DNA from: Oscillospiraceae bacterium
Lineage (GTDB): Bacteria > Bacillota > Clostridia > Oscillospirales > Acutalibacteraceae
Reading direction: 5' to 3'
DNA: 64,000 nucleotides
NCBI GenBank assembly: GCA_910574995.1
Contig: CAJTCS010000003.1
Coordinates: 280,277 to 344,276 of the forward strand
Under the pieces are notes generated by a model. The model worked only from the letters and a program-made list of their open reading frames with translations, had not been told where the DNA came from and searched no databases. The number at the start of each line of letters is the position of its first letter. The first letter of the stretch is position 1. The translations under genes and the position numbers were made by a program. Below, one piece after another: positions 17,056 to 25,422 of this stretch.

Positions 17056-18108
17056 GTGAAAAAACGGTTTTGTTTCCTGTTGGCGATGATCCTATGCGTT
17101 AGCCTGCTGGCCGGGTGCTCCGGCGGGGCGGGCGGCAGCGGGGAGCTGGTGCTGTACACCTGGGAAGGCATGTTCCCGCAAGAGGTGCTGGACGGCTTTA
17201 CCGAAGAGACGGGCATTGCGGTGAATTACGCCAACTTCGATTATGACGAGACTATGCTGGCAAAGCTGGAGGCCGCGGAGGGCGGGGACTACGACCTGGT
17301 CATCGCCGACGACTATATCATTGAGACGGTGATACAGCAGGGCCTGGCGCAGAAGCTGGACACCGGCAAGCTGGAAAACTGGGGCTGCGTCAACCCCTTG
17401 TACCAGGGGCAGTTCTTCGACCCAGGGGACGAATACACCGTGCCCTATGGCGCGGGGGTGCAGACCATCGTGTACGACCCTACGGCCGTGGGGGCGGGGA
17501 TAGAGGGCTATGGGGATCTGTGGGACCCTGCCCTGGCCGGGAACGTTGGGCTTATTGCCAACTACCGGGTCATCAACGGCATGGCCCTGAAAGTGCTGGG
17601 GGAAAGCTATAACGTGGAAGACACAGCCGTGATCCGGGCGGCGGGGGAAAAGCTTCTAGAGTTAGCGCCCAACGTCCGGCTTATTAAGGATGACAACCTG
17701 CAGGACGACTTGCTCTCCGGCGAGGTGGGCGCGGCGGTATTATATACCTCCCAGGCCACCGTGGCCATGGCCGCCAATCCGGATTTGGAAATGGTATTCC
17801 CCAAGGAGGGCATCGGCTTTGGCATCATGGCGCAGTTCATCCCCCAAAACGCCCCCAACCCCGAAGCGGCCTACCAGTTTATGGACTATATCCTGCGGCC
17901 GGAGGTTTCGGCCCAGTGCTATGAATTTTTGGGCTATTACTGTACCAATAAGGACGCGGAGGCGCTGCTTCCCGAAAGCGTCCGCCCCTACCTGACCTTG
18001 CCGGATTCCTTCTCCAAGGACGACATGGAGATGATCGGCAACATTTCGGCGCAGGCCATGGAAGAGCATCAGAAGGTGTGGACGGAGTTCAAAGCGGCCT
18101 GCGAGTGA
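17056..18108 (+). CDS. potD: Spermidine/putrescine-binding lipoprotein PotD
   Basis: 350 residues. The N-terminus is a lipoprotein signal (MKKRFCFLLAMILCVSLLAGCSGG, lipobox LAGC, lipidated Cys at residue 21), then an extracytoplasmic solute-binding domain: LVLYTWEGMFPQEVLDGF, GGDYDLVIADDYIIE, VPYGAGVQTIVYD and the C-terminal PNPEAAYQFMDYILRPEV are all PotD-like. It captures spermidine or putrescine for PotABC. The start is GTG 17056 with AGGGGG about 9 nt upstream. The 122-bp gap after pepC contains the inverted copy of a repeat seen after potA. Confidence 0.92.
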   Translation: MKKRFCFLLAMILCVSLLAGCSGGAGGSGELVLYTWEGMFPQEVLDGFTEETGIAVNYANFDYDETMLAKLEAAEGGDYDLVIADDYIIETVIQQGLAQKLDTGKLENWGCVNPLYQGQFFDPGDEYTVPYGAGVQTIVYDPTAVGAGIEGYGDLWDPALAGNVGLIANYRVINGMALKVLGESYNVEDTAVIRAAGEKLLELAPNVRLIKDDNLQDDLLSGEVGAAVLYTSQATVAMAANPDLEMVFPKEGIGFGIMAQFIPQNAPNPEAAYQFMDYILRPEVSAQCYEFLGYYCTNKDAEALLPESVRPYLTLPDSFSKDDMEMIGNISAQAMEEHQKVWTEFKAACE

Positions 18109-18140
18109 CCCCCCACAGAAACCATACAGAGGAGGCTATT

Positions 18141-18980
18141 ATGGACGAGAAAACCATCCGGCAACGGATTGAGAGGGGCCGGCATTTTTTAAAGGCCCGG
18201 TCCGAGGACGGCCCGGCTGCGGCGGATTACCAGACCGACCAGGAGAAAAAGCTGCCCCAGCCGCCCCTGGTGAAAGCGCCCATGGCAGAAAAGCAGATCG
18301 ACCTGCCCCGGGCTTTCGACAGCCTGCGCACGGCGGACGACTTCTTTACCGTGATGATGAAGCGGAAAAGCTCTCGGGTATACACAGAGAAGGGGATGGG
18401 CCTTTTGCAGCTTTCTTACCTGCTGTGGGCCACCCAGGGGGTGAAGGAGATCCGGGGGAAATCTTACGCCACGCTGCGCACCGTGCCCTGTGGCGGGGCG
18501 CGCCATCCCTTCGAGTGTTACTTGCTGGTACAGCGGGTGGAAGGCCTGGCCCCCGGCGTTTACCATTACCTGCCCATGTCCCACCAGCTGGAGCTGCTGG
18601 CGCCTATGGAGGATGACGCCGCGCGGGCGGATTTCCTCAGCGATTCCCTTTGCGGGCAGAGATGGGCGGCCAAGGCCGACGTGGTATTCTACTGGTCGTT
18701 TGTCCCCTACCGCAGCGAATGGCGGTATGGCATTTACGCCCACAGGATGGTCATGGCGGACCTGGGCCATGTGGGGGAAAACCTGTATTTGGGATGCGCC
18801 GCCCTGGGCCTGGGCACCTGCGGCATCGGTGCCTACAGGCAGGCGCTGTGCGACCGCGCGTTCCAGCTGGACGGGGAAGAGGAATTCACAGTATATGCCC
18901 AAAGCGTGGGGACCATCAGCGAAAAGGACGGCCAGGCAGAGAAGGATTTCTACAAATTTGTAGAGGAGCAAGGCCTGTAG
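18141..18980 (+). CDS. Nitroreductase-family flavoprotein (SagB-type)
   Basis: 279 residues. The FMN-binding nitroreductase core starts near residue 75: MKRKSSRVYTEKGMGLLQLSYLLWATQGV, then RTVPCGGARHPFECYLLV (typical of SagB/ThcOx-like members) and MADLGHVGENLYLGCAALGLGTCGIGAYR near the C-terminus. Such enzymes use FMN and NAD(P)H, or carry out dehydrogenations such as azoline oxidation. No azoline cyclodehydratase or precursor peptide gene is nearby, so there is no support for a peptide natural product. AGAGGAGG at 18128-18135 lies 5 nt before ATG 18141. It follows potD by 32 bp. Confidence 0.82.
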   Translation: MDEKTIRQRIERGRHFLKARSEDGPAAADYQTDQEKKLPQPPLVKAPMAEKQIDLPRAFDSLRTADDFFTVMMKRKSSRVYTEKGMGLLQLSYLLWATQGVKEIRGKSYATLRTVPCGGARHPFECYLLVQRVEGLAPGVYHYLPMSHQLELLAPMEDDAARADFLSDSLCGQRWAAKADVVFYWSFVPYRSEWRYGIYAHRMVMADLGHVGENLYLGCAALGLGTCGIGAYRQALCDRAFQLDGEEEFTVYAQSVGTISEKDGQAEKDFYKFVEEQGL

Positions 18981-18992
18981 GGGTGCACGGGG

Positions 18993-19889
18993 ATGAACGG
19001 CGTAATTATTTTAGATAAACCCCAGGGGTTCACCTCCTTCGACGCGGTGGCCGTGGTGCGGGGCCTCAGCCGGGAGAAAAAGGTCGGCCACACCGGCACC
19101 CTAGACCCCATGGCCACCGGGGTGCTGCCCTTGCTGCTGGGCCGGGCCGCTAAGGCCTGCGACCTGCTGCCGGACACGGATAAAGCCTACCGGGCGGGGT
19201 TCCGGCTGGGGGAGCAAAGGGACACGGGGGACGTGACTGGGGCGGTCCTGCGGACAGAGGGCGGCCCCGTGCCCCGGGAAAGGCTGGAGCGGGCGCTTCC
19301 CGCTTTCCGGGGGGAGATCCAGCAGATACCGCCCATGTACTCGGCCGTATCGGTGGGGGGCAAGCGGCTGTACCAGCTGGCCCGCCAGGGGATAGAGGTG
19401 GAGCGCCGGCCGCGCCCTGTCACTATTTCCAGGCTGGAGCTGGAAAGCTATGACCCGGAGAAACGGGAAGGCACGCTGCTGGCCAGCTGCTCAAAGGGGA
19501 CGTATATCCGGGTGCTGATCGAGGACATTGCCCGGGCGGCAGGGACTGCGGGGACCATGGCCAGCCTGCGGCGCATCCGGGCCTGCGGATTTGCACAGGA
19601 AGAGGCCGTGACATTGGAGGCCCTGCGGGAACTGGCGGCGAAAGGGGAGCTTGCTTCTATACTGCGCCCGGTGGACAGCCTGTTCGCGGGCTGCCCCCGT
19701 GTAATGGTAAGCCCTGCCCAGGCCAGCCGGTTTGAAAACGGGGGCTCGTTGGATGTGGGAAGGCTGCGTATGCCCAAAGAAATTGCCCCGATAGGCACGC
19801 TTTTCCGGGTGTACGGCCCGGGGCCCCGCTTCCTGGGGGTAGCCTGGCTGGAAGAAGGGCAGCTGCGGTTTGGGAAGCTGTTGGCGTAA
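18993..19889 (+). CDS. truB: tRNA pseudouridine(55) synthase
   Basis: 298 residues. It makes pseudouridine at position 55 in the T-loop of tRNAs. The catalytic aspartate is D38 in GHTGTLDPMATG, preceded by the standard LDKPQGFTSFDAV. KAYRAGFRLGEQRDTGDVTG, QIPPMYSAVSVGGKRLYQLARQG and SKGTYIRVLIEDIA complete the family motifs, and a C-terminal PUA-like region follows. In most Firmicutes truB lies with rbfA and ribF; here it ends the polyamine operon, 12 bp after the nitroreductase, and is followed by a strong terminator. Confidence 0.95.
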   Translation: MNGVIILDKPQGFTSFDAVAVVRGLSREKKVGHTGTLDPMATGVLPLLLGRAAKACDLLPDTDKAYRAGFRLGEQRDTGDVTGAVLRTEGGPVPRERLERALPAFRGEIQQIPPMYSAVSVGGKRLYQLARQGIEVERRPRPVTISRLELESYDPEKREGTLLASCSKGTYIRVLIEDIARAAGTAGTMASLRRIRACGFAQEEAVTLEALRELAAKGELASILRPVDSLFAGCPRVMVSPAQASRFENGGSLDVGRLRMPKEIAPIGTLFRVYGPGPRFLGVAWLEEGQLRFGKLLA

Positions 19890-19963
19890 ACGAAAGCCCA
19901 CGCGCAAGGGTAAAGCGCCTGGGCCCTATTTTTCAAAAAGCTAGGCTGTGGCGCCAGGATGGC

Positions 19964-20009
19964 GAAGCCGGGCCCCGCTTCCTGGCGGGGCCCGGCTTCT
20001 TGTGTTTTT
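19964..20009 (+). terminator. Strong intrinsic terminator after truB
   Basis: A perfect 15-bp stem, 19964-19978 with 19985-19999 (GAAGCCGGGCCCCGC and its complement), a 6-nt loop and the T-rich tail TTGTGTTTTT. It ends the long operon; the facing gene on the minus strand stops at 20113. Confidence 0.9.
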
Positions 20010-20112
20010 ATGCGGTTTGGCGATAGGCCTATCCGCGGCGCGCTGCCTTAGAAAGCCGCATCGGTTTTAAGGCAGTGAAACGGTTTGCGCCGCGCCCTGC
20101 TGGGATAGCTTT

Positions 20113-20568
20113 TTATAGATCTGGAGGCTGGTCTAGGGCCTCCAGCTGCGCCAGTTCTTCCGCTGGGCCTGTCTGCTGGCTGGCCTGCCACAGGCGGAAG
20201 AGCCGGAGGAGCGAGACCAGGATGCTGACCGCCCCCAGCTTCACGTCCATCATGTCCGGCTGCAGCCCCCGCTGGGCCGCCCCGCAGGCCAGGTGCTGGG
20301 CTTGCTGCTGGAAGCCCAGCAAAGCCCATAGGGTAATCAGCGAAGCCGCCCCCTGCACCTGGACCGGCCCGGGGCCGCAAAGGCTTCCCGCCTGTTCCCC
20401 TGCCAGGATGCGCTGGCGCTCTATGTCCAAGGAACGGTATTGCAGGGCAATGCCCAGCAGTATGCTGCGCAGGTAGCATTGGGATTCCTCCAGAAGCCCC
20501 AATGCCTCTTCCGCCTCTTTCCGTGCCGTGTCTGGCGAAGGGCCCCACAGCCCCCCTGTTCCTCTCAC
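20113..20568 (-). CDS. Unknown protein downstream of gerQ
   Basis: About 151 residues with no family I recognise. After a Gly-rich start the sequence is strongly helical: KEAEEALGLLEESQCYLRSILLGIALQYRSLDIERQRIL, then two apolar helices (ASLITLWALLGFQQQAQ and VSILVSLLRLFRLWQ) and an acidic tail ending LEALDQPPDL. This could be a small helical bundle or a peripheral membrane protein. I place the start at GTG 20568 because GGGGGG lies 8 nt upstream; ATG 20592 is in frame but has no ribosome-binding site. It follows gerQ on the same strand with a 77-bp gap, so a spore-related role is possible but is inference from position only. Confidence 0.55.
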   Translation of the reverse strand: MRGTGGLWGPSPDTARKEAEEALGLLEESQCYLRSILLGIALQYRSLDIERQRILAGEQAGSLCGPGPVQVQGAASLITLWALLGFQQQAQHLACGAAQRGLQPDMMDVKLGAVSILVSLLRLFRLWQASQQTGPAEELAQLEALDQPPDL

Positions 20569-20645
20569 GCCCTTGTCCCCCCTTTCTCCCATATGGTATC
20601 AGCATATGCGGTGGGAGGGAAAAGGGTGCGGCGAAGGGGCGCGTC

Positions 20646-21086
20646 TTACCTTCGGCGGTTGGGCATGGCGCCCATACCGGGCTCGCCGCTGATGGCAGGC
20701 AGGACGTTGTAGTTGAAGCGGGGGCGGTCGCCGGGCATGTAGAAATAGACGAAGCGCACAGAGAAGATATCGCATACCAGGAAGTTATTGGCAGGCTCGT
20801 CGTACAGGGTGACAAAGCTGCGGCCTACAAAGTACAGCATCCCTTGCTTGCGTATAATCTCGTTGCTGCCGATGAGGAACTCGATGACGACAAAGTTGCC
20901 AATGTTGTCCGCCAAGATAGCCTGCATAGAGCCCCGCATCTCCTCCGAATCGAAGCTGGGCTGTACGGGGTGGCGGAAATTGTCCATCTCGGCCGCGCCC
21001 TCGGCGGTGCCGGCAAAGTCCGTGCGCCTGCGCAGGCGCTGCATCCCCGGGGAGTTGCAGCCCCGCTCTCTGCTGTTTTCTTCCAT
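20646..21086 (-). CDS. gerQ: Spore coat protein GerQ-like
   Basis: 146 residues. Residues 1-50 are polar and variable. The rest (MQAILADNIGNFVVIEFLIGS, then GMLYFVGRSFVTLYDEP and LVCDIFSVRFVYFYMPGDRP, split here for length) is a compact beta-rich domain resembling GerQ, the B. subtilis coat protein needed to place the hydrolase CwlJ. The gene immediately downstream of a CwlJ-type hydrolase gene reproduces the B. subtilis cwlJ-gerQ order, which strengthens the call. GGAGGT at 21094-21099 lies 7 nt before ATG 21086. The identification rests on domain resemblance plus context. Confidence 0.65.
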   Translation of the reverse strand: MEENSRERGCNSPGMQRLRRRTDFAGTAEGAAEMDNFRHPVQPSFDSEEMRGSMQAILADNIGNFVVIEFLIGSNEIIRKQGMLYFVGRSFVTLYDEPANNFLVCDIFSVRFVYFYMPGDRPRFNYNVLPAISGEPGMGAMPNRRR

Positions 21087-21220
21087 GATGTGTACCTCCC
21101 TTTCGGTTTTGGAACCTGTACCGGTAGGGCGCCTACAGGGCGCAGGGGGTTCTGCTTTGCCCTGTTGGTACGGGTTCCTGGTGGTGGCCGGGGCCCCATG
21201 GGGCAGTTCTGAAGCAGGCC

Positions 21221-21655
21221 CTATGTCTCCGCATATTGGGCGGTGGGGTTGTAGAAGCAGTGGTCGCCGATGCGGATGACGAACCGGCCCACGGCGGAGG
21301 GGAAATTGTCCCGGCAAGTGGGCTTGAAAGGGTTGAAATACCACAGGGCAAAGCCCAGGTTGGTCAGGCGGTTGCCAGAGATAGCCCAGTCAGCCACCTG
21401 GAAATGCACGTCTGTAGGGCGCATGTTGTAGATATTCTGCATGTTGTATTGCCCCCCTACCATCTCCATCACACAGGTGAACTGCCGGGGCTGGTACACC
21501 ACCTGCCGTATGGTATCCAGCCTGCCATATTCGCCGTAGGTCACCCGCACCCGGTTCATGACCACGCAGGCCACAGCCTGCATGCCGGTCTCCCCTTCCC
21601 CTCCGGCTTCGCACTCTACGATGCGGGCCAGGATCTCCCTGTCAGAAAATGCCAT
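21221..21655 (-). CDS. cwlJ: Spore cortex-lytic hydrolase CwlJ (SleB-type domain)
   Basis: 144 residues, close to the 142 of B. subtilis CwlJ, with no signal peptide and no extra peptidoglycan-binding domain. SleB/CwlJ motifs: ARIVECEAGGEGETGMQAVACVVMNRV with the probable catalytic glutamate E16, VVYQPRQFTCVM, and ALWYFNPFKPTCRDNFPSAVGRFVIRIGDHCFYNP. CwlJ degrades spore cortex during germination and sits in the coat. GGAGGGG lies about 7 nt before ATG 21655. It is the first gene of a probable cwlJ-gerQ operon. Together they are the best evidence in the window that the organism forms spores. Confidence 0.85.
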   Translation of the reverse strand: MAFSDREILARIVECEAGGEGETGMQAVACVVMNRVRVTYGEYGRLDTIRQVVYQPRQFTCVMEMVGGQYNMQNIYNMRPTDVHFQVADWAISGNRLTNLGFALWYFNPFKPTCRDNFPSAVGRFVIRIGDHCFYNPTAQYAET

Positions 21656-21763
21656 GCCGCCGCCCCTCCCCGTTTGATTTTCCGTACGACTATCCCTATG
21701 CGCCGGGGGGCTGTTTCATGCATGTGGATGCGGTGAGGCGGGCATGGGCTGTAAAACGCGGGA

Positions 21764-21796
21764 ACGCCCCCCGGCGGCTGTACCGCTAGGGGGCGT
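21764..21796 (-). terminator. Probable terminator after the DUF1836 gene
   Basis: ACGCCCCC (21764-21771) and GGGGGCGT (21789-21796) pair around an internal CGG/CCG stem. On the minus strand a short GTTTTA tract follows. The T run is weak. Confidence 0.45.
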
Positions 21797-21815
21797 CCTT
21801 ATGGCCCTGGGCCCA

Positions 21816-22334
21816 TTAGGGGGCCGGGGCGCTTCCGGAAAGGAGGCGCTCGGCGGCGGCCCGCTTGGCATTGGCTTCGGCGGCCAGGCGAAGGGCCTCC
21901 TGGCGTATGTCCTTACCTGCGGCCAGGCTCTCCGAAAGCTCCTGGCAGGTTTCGTGGACGGCCTGGAGCTGGGCTTCTAGAAAAAGGCTGTACAGCTCTT
22001 CCGGGGGCTCCTTCCCAGCCAGAAGGGCTTTGATGTCTTGGATGGACAGCACCTGCTTCAACGCGCCCACCACCACCAGGGCCGCCAGGTGGCCCCGGCT
22101 GTATTTCTTTTTTTCCGGGTGGGGAAGGACCCCGTTCTTTACATAGTTGTTGATCATCGAGCTGGTAAGCAGCGGCGTGTCCTCTTGGCGCTGGAAGAAA
22201 GCCAATTGGTCCGAGAGGTACAACAGCACCTGGTCCATGTACAGGGGGATGGCCGGCAGCTGGTCCCAAGAGGGGAGGGAAAGCCCCTGCCCCTGCCCGG
22301 CCCAGGCGGCGGCGTCCCGCGGGTTGTTCTGCAT
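21816..22334 (-). CDS. DUF1836 protein, putative MerR-like DNA-binding regulator
   Basis: 172 residues. The DUF1836 domain spans about residues 20-125: LPSWDQLPAIPLYMDQVLLYL, then TSSMINNYVKNGVLPHPEKKKYSRGHLAALVVV in pieces, and LKQVLSIQDIKALL. The pattern of a helix-turn-helix with a KKYSR(G)H strand is like MerR-family winged helices. The C-terminal 45 residues are an alanine- and glutamate-rich helix, perhaps for dimerisation. The family is common in Firmicutes with no firmly assigned role. The promoter at 22373-22401 faces it. Its own target could be the divergent pcrA or itself; that is a guess. Confidence 0.8.
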   Translation of the reverse strand: MQNNPRDAAAWAGQGQGLSLPSWDQLPAIPLYMDQVLLYLSDQLAFFQRQEDTPLLTSSMINNYVKNGVLPHPEKKKYSRGHLAALVVVGALKQVLSIQDIKALLAGKEPPEELYSLFLEAQLQAVHETCQELSESLAAGKDIRQEALRLAAEANAKRAAAERLLSGSAPAP

Positions 22335-22372
22335 AGGGTCGCGCCCCTTTCTGAAACGGAATATTCCCTTCC

Positions 22373-22401
22373 ATTATAAAGGATATAGCCGGGATTTTCA
22401 A
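22373..22401 (-). promoter_or_regulatory. Sigma-A promoter for the DUF1836 gene
   Basis: On the minus strand TTGAAA (22401-22396), 17 nt, TATAAT (22378-22373). Confidence 0.7.
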
Positions 22402-22419
22402 ATTTTCTTTCCTGTTCGA

Positions 22420-22448
22420 TTGCCTTGCCAGCCGGAATCATGTAAAAT
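22420..22448 (+). promoter_or_regulatory. Sigma-A promoter for pcrA
   Basis: TTGCCT (22420-22425), 17 nt, TAAAAT (22443-22448). The pcrA start codon lies 45 nt downstream, and the divergent promoter begins 18 bp away. Confidence 0.6.
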
Positions 22449-22493
22449 AAGGGATGCATACTGAACTGAAACGTAAAGGAAGGCGTATACCGT

Positions 22494-24860
22494 ATGGAAG
22501 TAAACCAAGAAAACGCTGTGGCTTTGCGCCGCAAGGTTATGGAAAAGGACTTTTCCCGCATGAACCAGCGCCAGCAGGAGGCCGTGTTTGCCGCCCGGGG
22601 GCCGGTGCTGGTGCTGGCCGGGGCGGGCAGCGGGAAGACCACCGTGCTGGTCAACCGTATCGCCAGCCTGGTGCGGTACGGTTGCGCCTATGAAAGCGCG
22701 TTCCTCCAGCCAGAGCTGACAGAGGGGGACCTGGCTGCCTGCCAGGCCTACCTGGAAGGCGCGCCCTTGCCCGAGGAGGTGCGGGCCAGGCTGTCCGTGT
22801 CGGCCTGCAGGCCCTGGCGCATTATGGCCATCACCTTTACCAACAAGGCCGCCGGGGAATTGAAAGACCGCCTGTGCGCCATGCTGGGAGAGCCTGGCCG
22901 GGACGTGTGGGCCTCTACCTTCCACGCCAGCTGCGCCCGCATCCTCCGCCGGGACGGGGACAGGCTGGGGTACACGTCCCATTTTACCATTTACGACACC
23001 GACGACAGCCGCCGCCTGATGAAGGAGGTCATGCGGGAGCTGGATATCGGCGAAAAGGCCCTGTCCCACAAGGCCATCCTGGCAGAGATATCCCGGGCAA
23101 AGGAACAGCTTGTCCTGCCAAAGGAATATGAGGTTGCCGCCGAGAAGGACTACCGGTTGAAACAGGTTTCCCGGGCCTACAGCCTGTACCAGCGCCGGCT
23201 GGCGGACGCGGACGCCATGGACTTCGACGACTTGCTGGTAAACGCGGTGCGGCTTTTCCAGAAGGCCCCGGACGTGCTGGAGTATTACCAGGGCCGCTTC
23301 CAGTATATCATGGTGGACGAATACCAGGATACCAACCACGCACAATATGAATTTGTGAACCTGTTGGCGCGGAAAAGCCGGAACCTGTGCGTGGTGGGCG
23401 ACGATGACCAGAGCATTTACAAGTTCCGGGGGGCCACCATTGAAAACATCATGAACTTCGAGCAGGACTTCCCCGGGGCCAAGGTGGTGCGCCTGGAGCA
23501 GAACTACCGCTCTACCCAGAACATCCTGGACGCGGCCAACGCGGTGATTAAGAACAACACCGAGCGCAAGGGCAAGACCCTGTGGACCGCCGCCGGCCCT
23601 GGGGAAAAGCTGGTCCTCCATACGGCGGAGAACGAGCAGGACGAGGCCGACCGCATCGCTACGGCCATCCTTACCGGGGCGGCGAAGGGCCGGAAGTTTT
23701 CCGACTACGCCATCCTGTACCGGATGAACTCCCAGTCCCTCACTTTTGAAAGGATGCTGGCCAAACAGGGGGTGCCCCACCGGATCATCGGCGGCACCCG
23801 GTTTTTTGACCGCCGGGAGGTGCGGGACATGATCGCCTACCTCAGCGTGGTCAACAACCCCGGGGATGAGATCCGCCTGCGGCGCATTGTGAACACGCCT
23901 AAACGGGGCATTGGGGAAAAAACCGTGGACGCCGCCGCCCAGATTGGCCAGCAGGTGGGCGAGCCCCTGTACGAGGTGTTCCGCCACGCCGGGGACTACC
24001 CCTCCATCGCCCGCTCATCCAAAAAGCTGGGGCCCTTCGTGGCCTTGATGGACGAGCTGATCGACCAGAACGAAGAAGGGGCCCGCCCCAGCGAGCTGTA
24101 TGGCATGCTGCTGGAAATGACGGGCTATGTAGACTTCTTGCGAACGGAAGAGCCGGAAAAGGCCGAGGAACGCGTTGAAAATGTACAAGAGCTCTCCTCC
24201 ATGCTGCGCCGGTATGAGGAGGAGGCGGGGGAAGAGGCCAGCTTGTCCGGCTTTTTGGAGGAGGTGGCCTTGTTCACAGACATCGACAACTATGACCAGG
24301 GGGCCGACAGCGTGGTGCTGATGACCATCCATTCCGCCAAGGGGCTGGAGTTCCCGGTGGTGTTCCTGCCTGGCTGGGAGGAAGGCGTGTTCCCTGGCAA
24401 CGCGGTGCTATACGACCCCAGCCAGGTGGAGGAAGAGCGCCGCCTGGCCTATGTGGCCATCACCCGCGCCAAGGAAGAGCTGGCCGTATACCACGCGGAA
24501 TCCCGCATGCTGTTTGGCTCTACCAACCGCAACCGTATCTCCCGCTTTGCCCAGGAGATACCGGAAGGGCTCGTCGAGCACACGCGGTCGCGGGAATACC
24601 TGCCCCGCCCGGCCAGCCCCACCCTGCCTACGCTGGGCTCCCGGCCAGCCCCAAAGGCTATGCCGGCCTACCGCCCCCCGGCAAGGCCAGCCCCCGCGGG
24701 GACGTTCCGGCCCGGGGACCAGGTGCGGCACAAGGCCTTCGGCGCGGGGCTGGTGCTTAGCGCCACGCCCATGGCCAACGACACCTTGCTGGAGATTGCC
24801 TTTGACAAGGCGGGCACCAAGAAGCTGATGGCCAACTTTGCCAGGCTGGAAAAGGCGTGA
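22494..24860 (+). CDS. pcrA: ATP-dependent DNA helicase PcrA/UvrD
   Basis: 788 residues, superfamily 1A. Motifs in order: Q-motif MNQRQQEAV, Walker A GAGSGKTT (43-50), motif Ia ITFTNKAAGELKDR, motif II VDEYQDTNHAQY, motif III VVGDDDQSIYKFRGA, motif IV QNYRSTQNIL, motif V TIHSAKGLEFPVVF and motif VI YVAITRAKEEL. An extra segment of about 50 residues sits between Walker A and motif Ia (YESAFLQPELTEGDL onward). The C-terminus GDQVRHKAFGAGLVLSATPM to FARLEKA is the Tudor-like domain through which PcrA binds RNA polymerase. It translocates 3' to 5' and works in nucleotide excision repair, conflict resolution and rolling-circle replication. It has its own promoter. Confidence 0.95.
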   Translation: MEVNQENAVALRRKVMEKDFSRMNQRQQEAVFAARGPVLVLAGAGSGKTTVLVNRIASLVRYGCAYESAFLQPELTEGDLAACQAYLEGAPLPEEVRARLSVSACRPWRIMAITFTNKAAGELKDRLCAMLGEPGRDVWASTFHASCARILRRDGDRLGYTSHFTIYDTDDSRRLMKEVMRELDIGEKALSHKAILAEISRAKEQLVLPKEYEVAAEKDYRLKQVSRAYSLYQRRLADADAMDFDDLLVNAVRLFQKAPDVLEYYQGRFQYIMVDEYQDTNHAQYEFVNLLARKSRNLCVVGDDDQSIYKFRGATIENIMNFEQDFPGAKVVRLEQNYRSTQNILDAANAVIKNNTERKGKTLWTAAGPGEKLVLHTAENEQDEADRIATAILTGAAKGRKFSDYAILYRMNSQSLTFERMLAKQGVPHRIIGGTRFFDRREVRDMIAYLSVVNNPGDEIRLRRIVNTPKRGIGEKTVDAAAQIGQQVGEPLYEVFRHAGDYPSIARSSKKLGPFVALMDELIDQNEEGARPSELYGMLLEMTGYVDFLRTEEPEKAEERVENVQELSSMLRRYEEEAGEEASLSGFLEEVALFTDIDNYDQGADSVVLMTIHSAKGLEFPVVFLPGWEEGVFPGNAVLYDPSQVEEERRLAYVAITRAKEELAVYHAESRMLFGSTNRNRISRFAQEIPEGLVEHTRSREYLPRPASPTLPTLGSRPAPKAMPAYRPPARPAPAGTFRPGDQVRHKAFGAGLVLSATPMANDTLLEIAFDKAGTKKLMANFARLEKA

Positions 24861-24980
24861 GCCTGCGGCGCACATAAGGCGTTAAAACTGTGGAAAATAC
24901 AAAGGAAGGGACGATACCGGGCGTAAAAGGCCGCTTTTTCATGGCCCTTTGTGCAGAGCCTGTATCGCATGGCGGTTACC

Positions 24981-25400
24981 ATGGGAAAGAAGGGGCGGCT
25001 GCTGCTATTATGGGTTTTCCTGGGGGCCTGCGGCCTGCTGGCCCTTTGGATACGGGCATTCGAGCCCAAACCCTTGGCGTACCGTATGGTAATGAAGGAC
25101 CAGGAGGCCCTTGCCGCTTTGGCGGAAGAAGGATTGGAAGCGGGGACCGGGGGGCTTTCCTGGCCCGGTGTGCGCAGCGTGTGCGTTTATGGGGATATGG
25201 TAGATTTCAGCTTGCCCAGCTGCTTTCGGTATGTGGGGTTCTATTTTTCGCCGGAGGACGCCCCCCGGGGCTTCCAGAATACAAGTATGGCCCTGCAGCA
25301 GGAGGGGGACGCCTGGACGTGGCGGGAAGGAAGCGGGGATAACCATTACTATACGGAACGGATATGCCCCCGCTGGTTTTTTTATCAGATGTGGTTTTGA
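24981..25400 (+). CDS. Small membrane-anchored protein of unknown function
   Basis: About 139 residues. A basic start (MGKKGR) leads into one membrane segment (LLLLWVFLGACGLLALWI), then about 105 residues that would face outside. The exported part ends in a pattern of Trp, Tyr and Phe (WTWREGSGDNHYYTERICPRWFFYQMWF, positions 25315-25397), suggesting a small beta-sheet domain. Two cysteines occur in SVCVYG and SLPSCFRY. I do not recognise a family. No good ribosome-binding site marks the start: ATG 24981 puts the charge pattern right, with ATG 24969 and GTG 24951 as alternatives. It follows pcrA by 120 bp and precedes the nucleotidyltransferase-like gene by 22 bp. Confidence 0.6.
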   Translation: MGKKGRLLLLWVFLGACGLLALWIRAFEPKPLAYRMVMKDQEALAALAEEGLEAGTGGLSWPGVRSVCVYGDMVDFSLPSCFRYVGFYFSPEDAPRGFQNTSMALQQEGDAWTWREGSGDNHYYTERICPRWFFYQMWF

Positions 25401-25422
25401 CAGGAAAATGGAGGGATGCCCT

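Noticed and set aside
18141..18980. SagB-like nitroreductase as part of a thiazole/oxazole peptide cluster
   Set aside because: No cyclodehydratase, YcaO protein or precursor peptide gene is nearby; the neighbours are transport and tRNA modification genes.
22398..23987. 529-codon open frame on the minus strand
   Set aside because: It lies antisense to pcrA, whose helicase motifs are complete; the frame has no domain and no ribosome-binding site.
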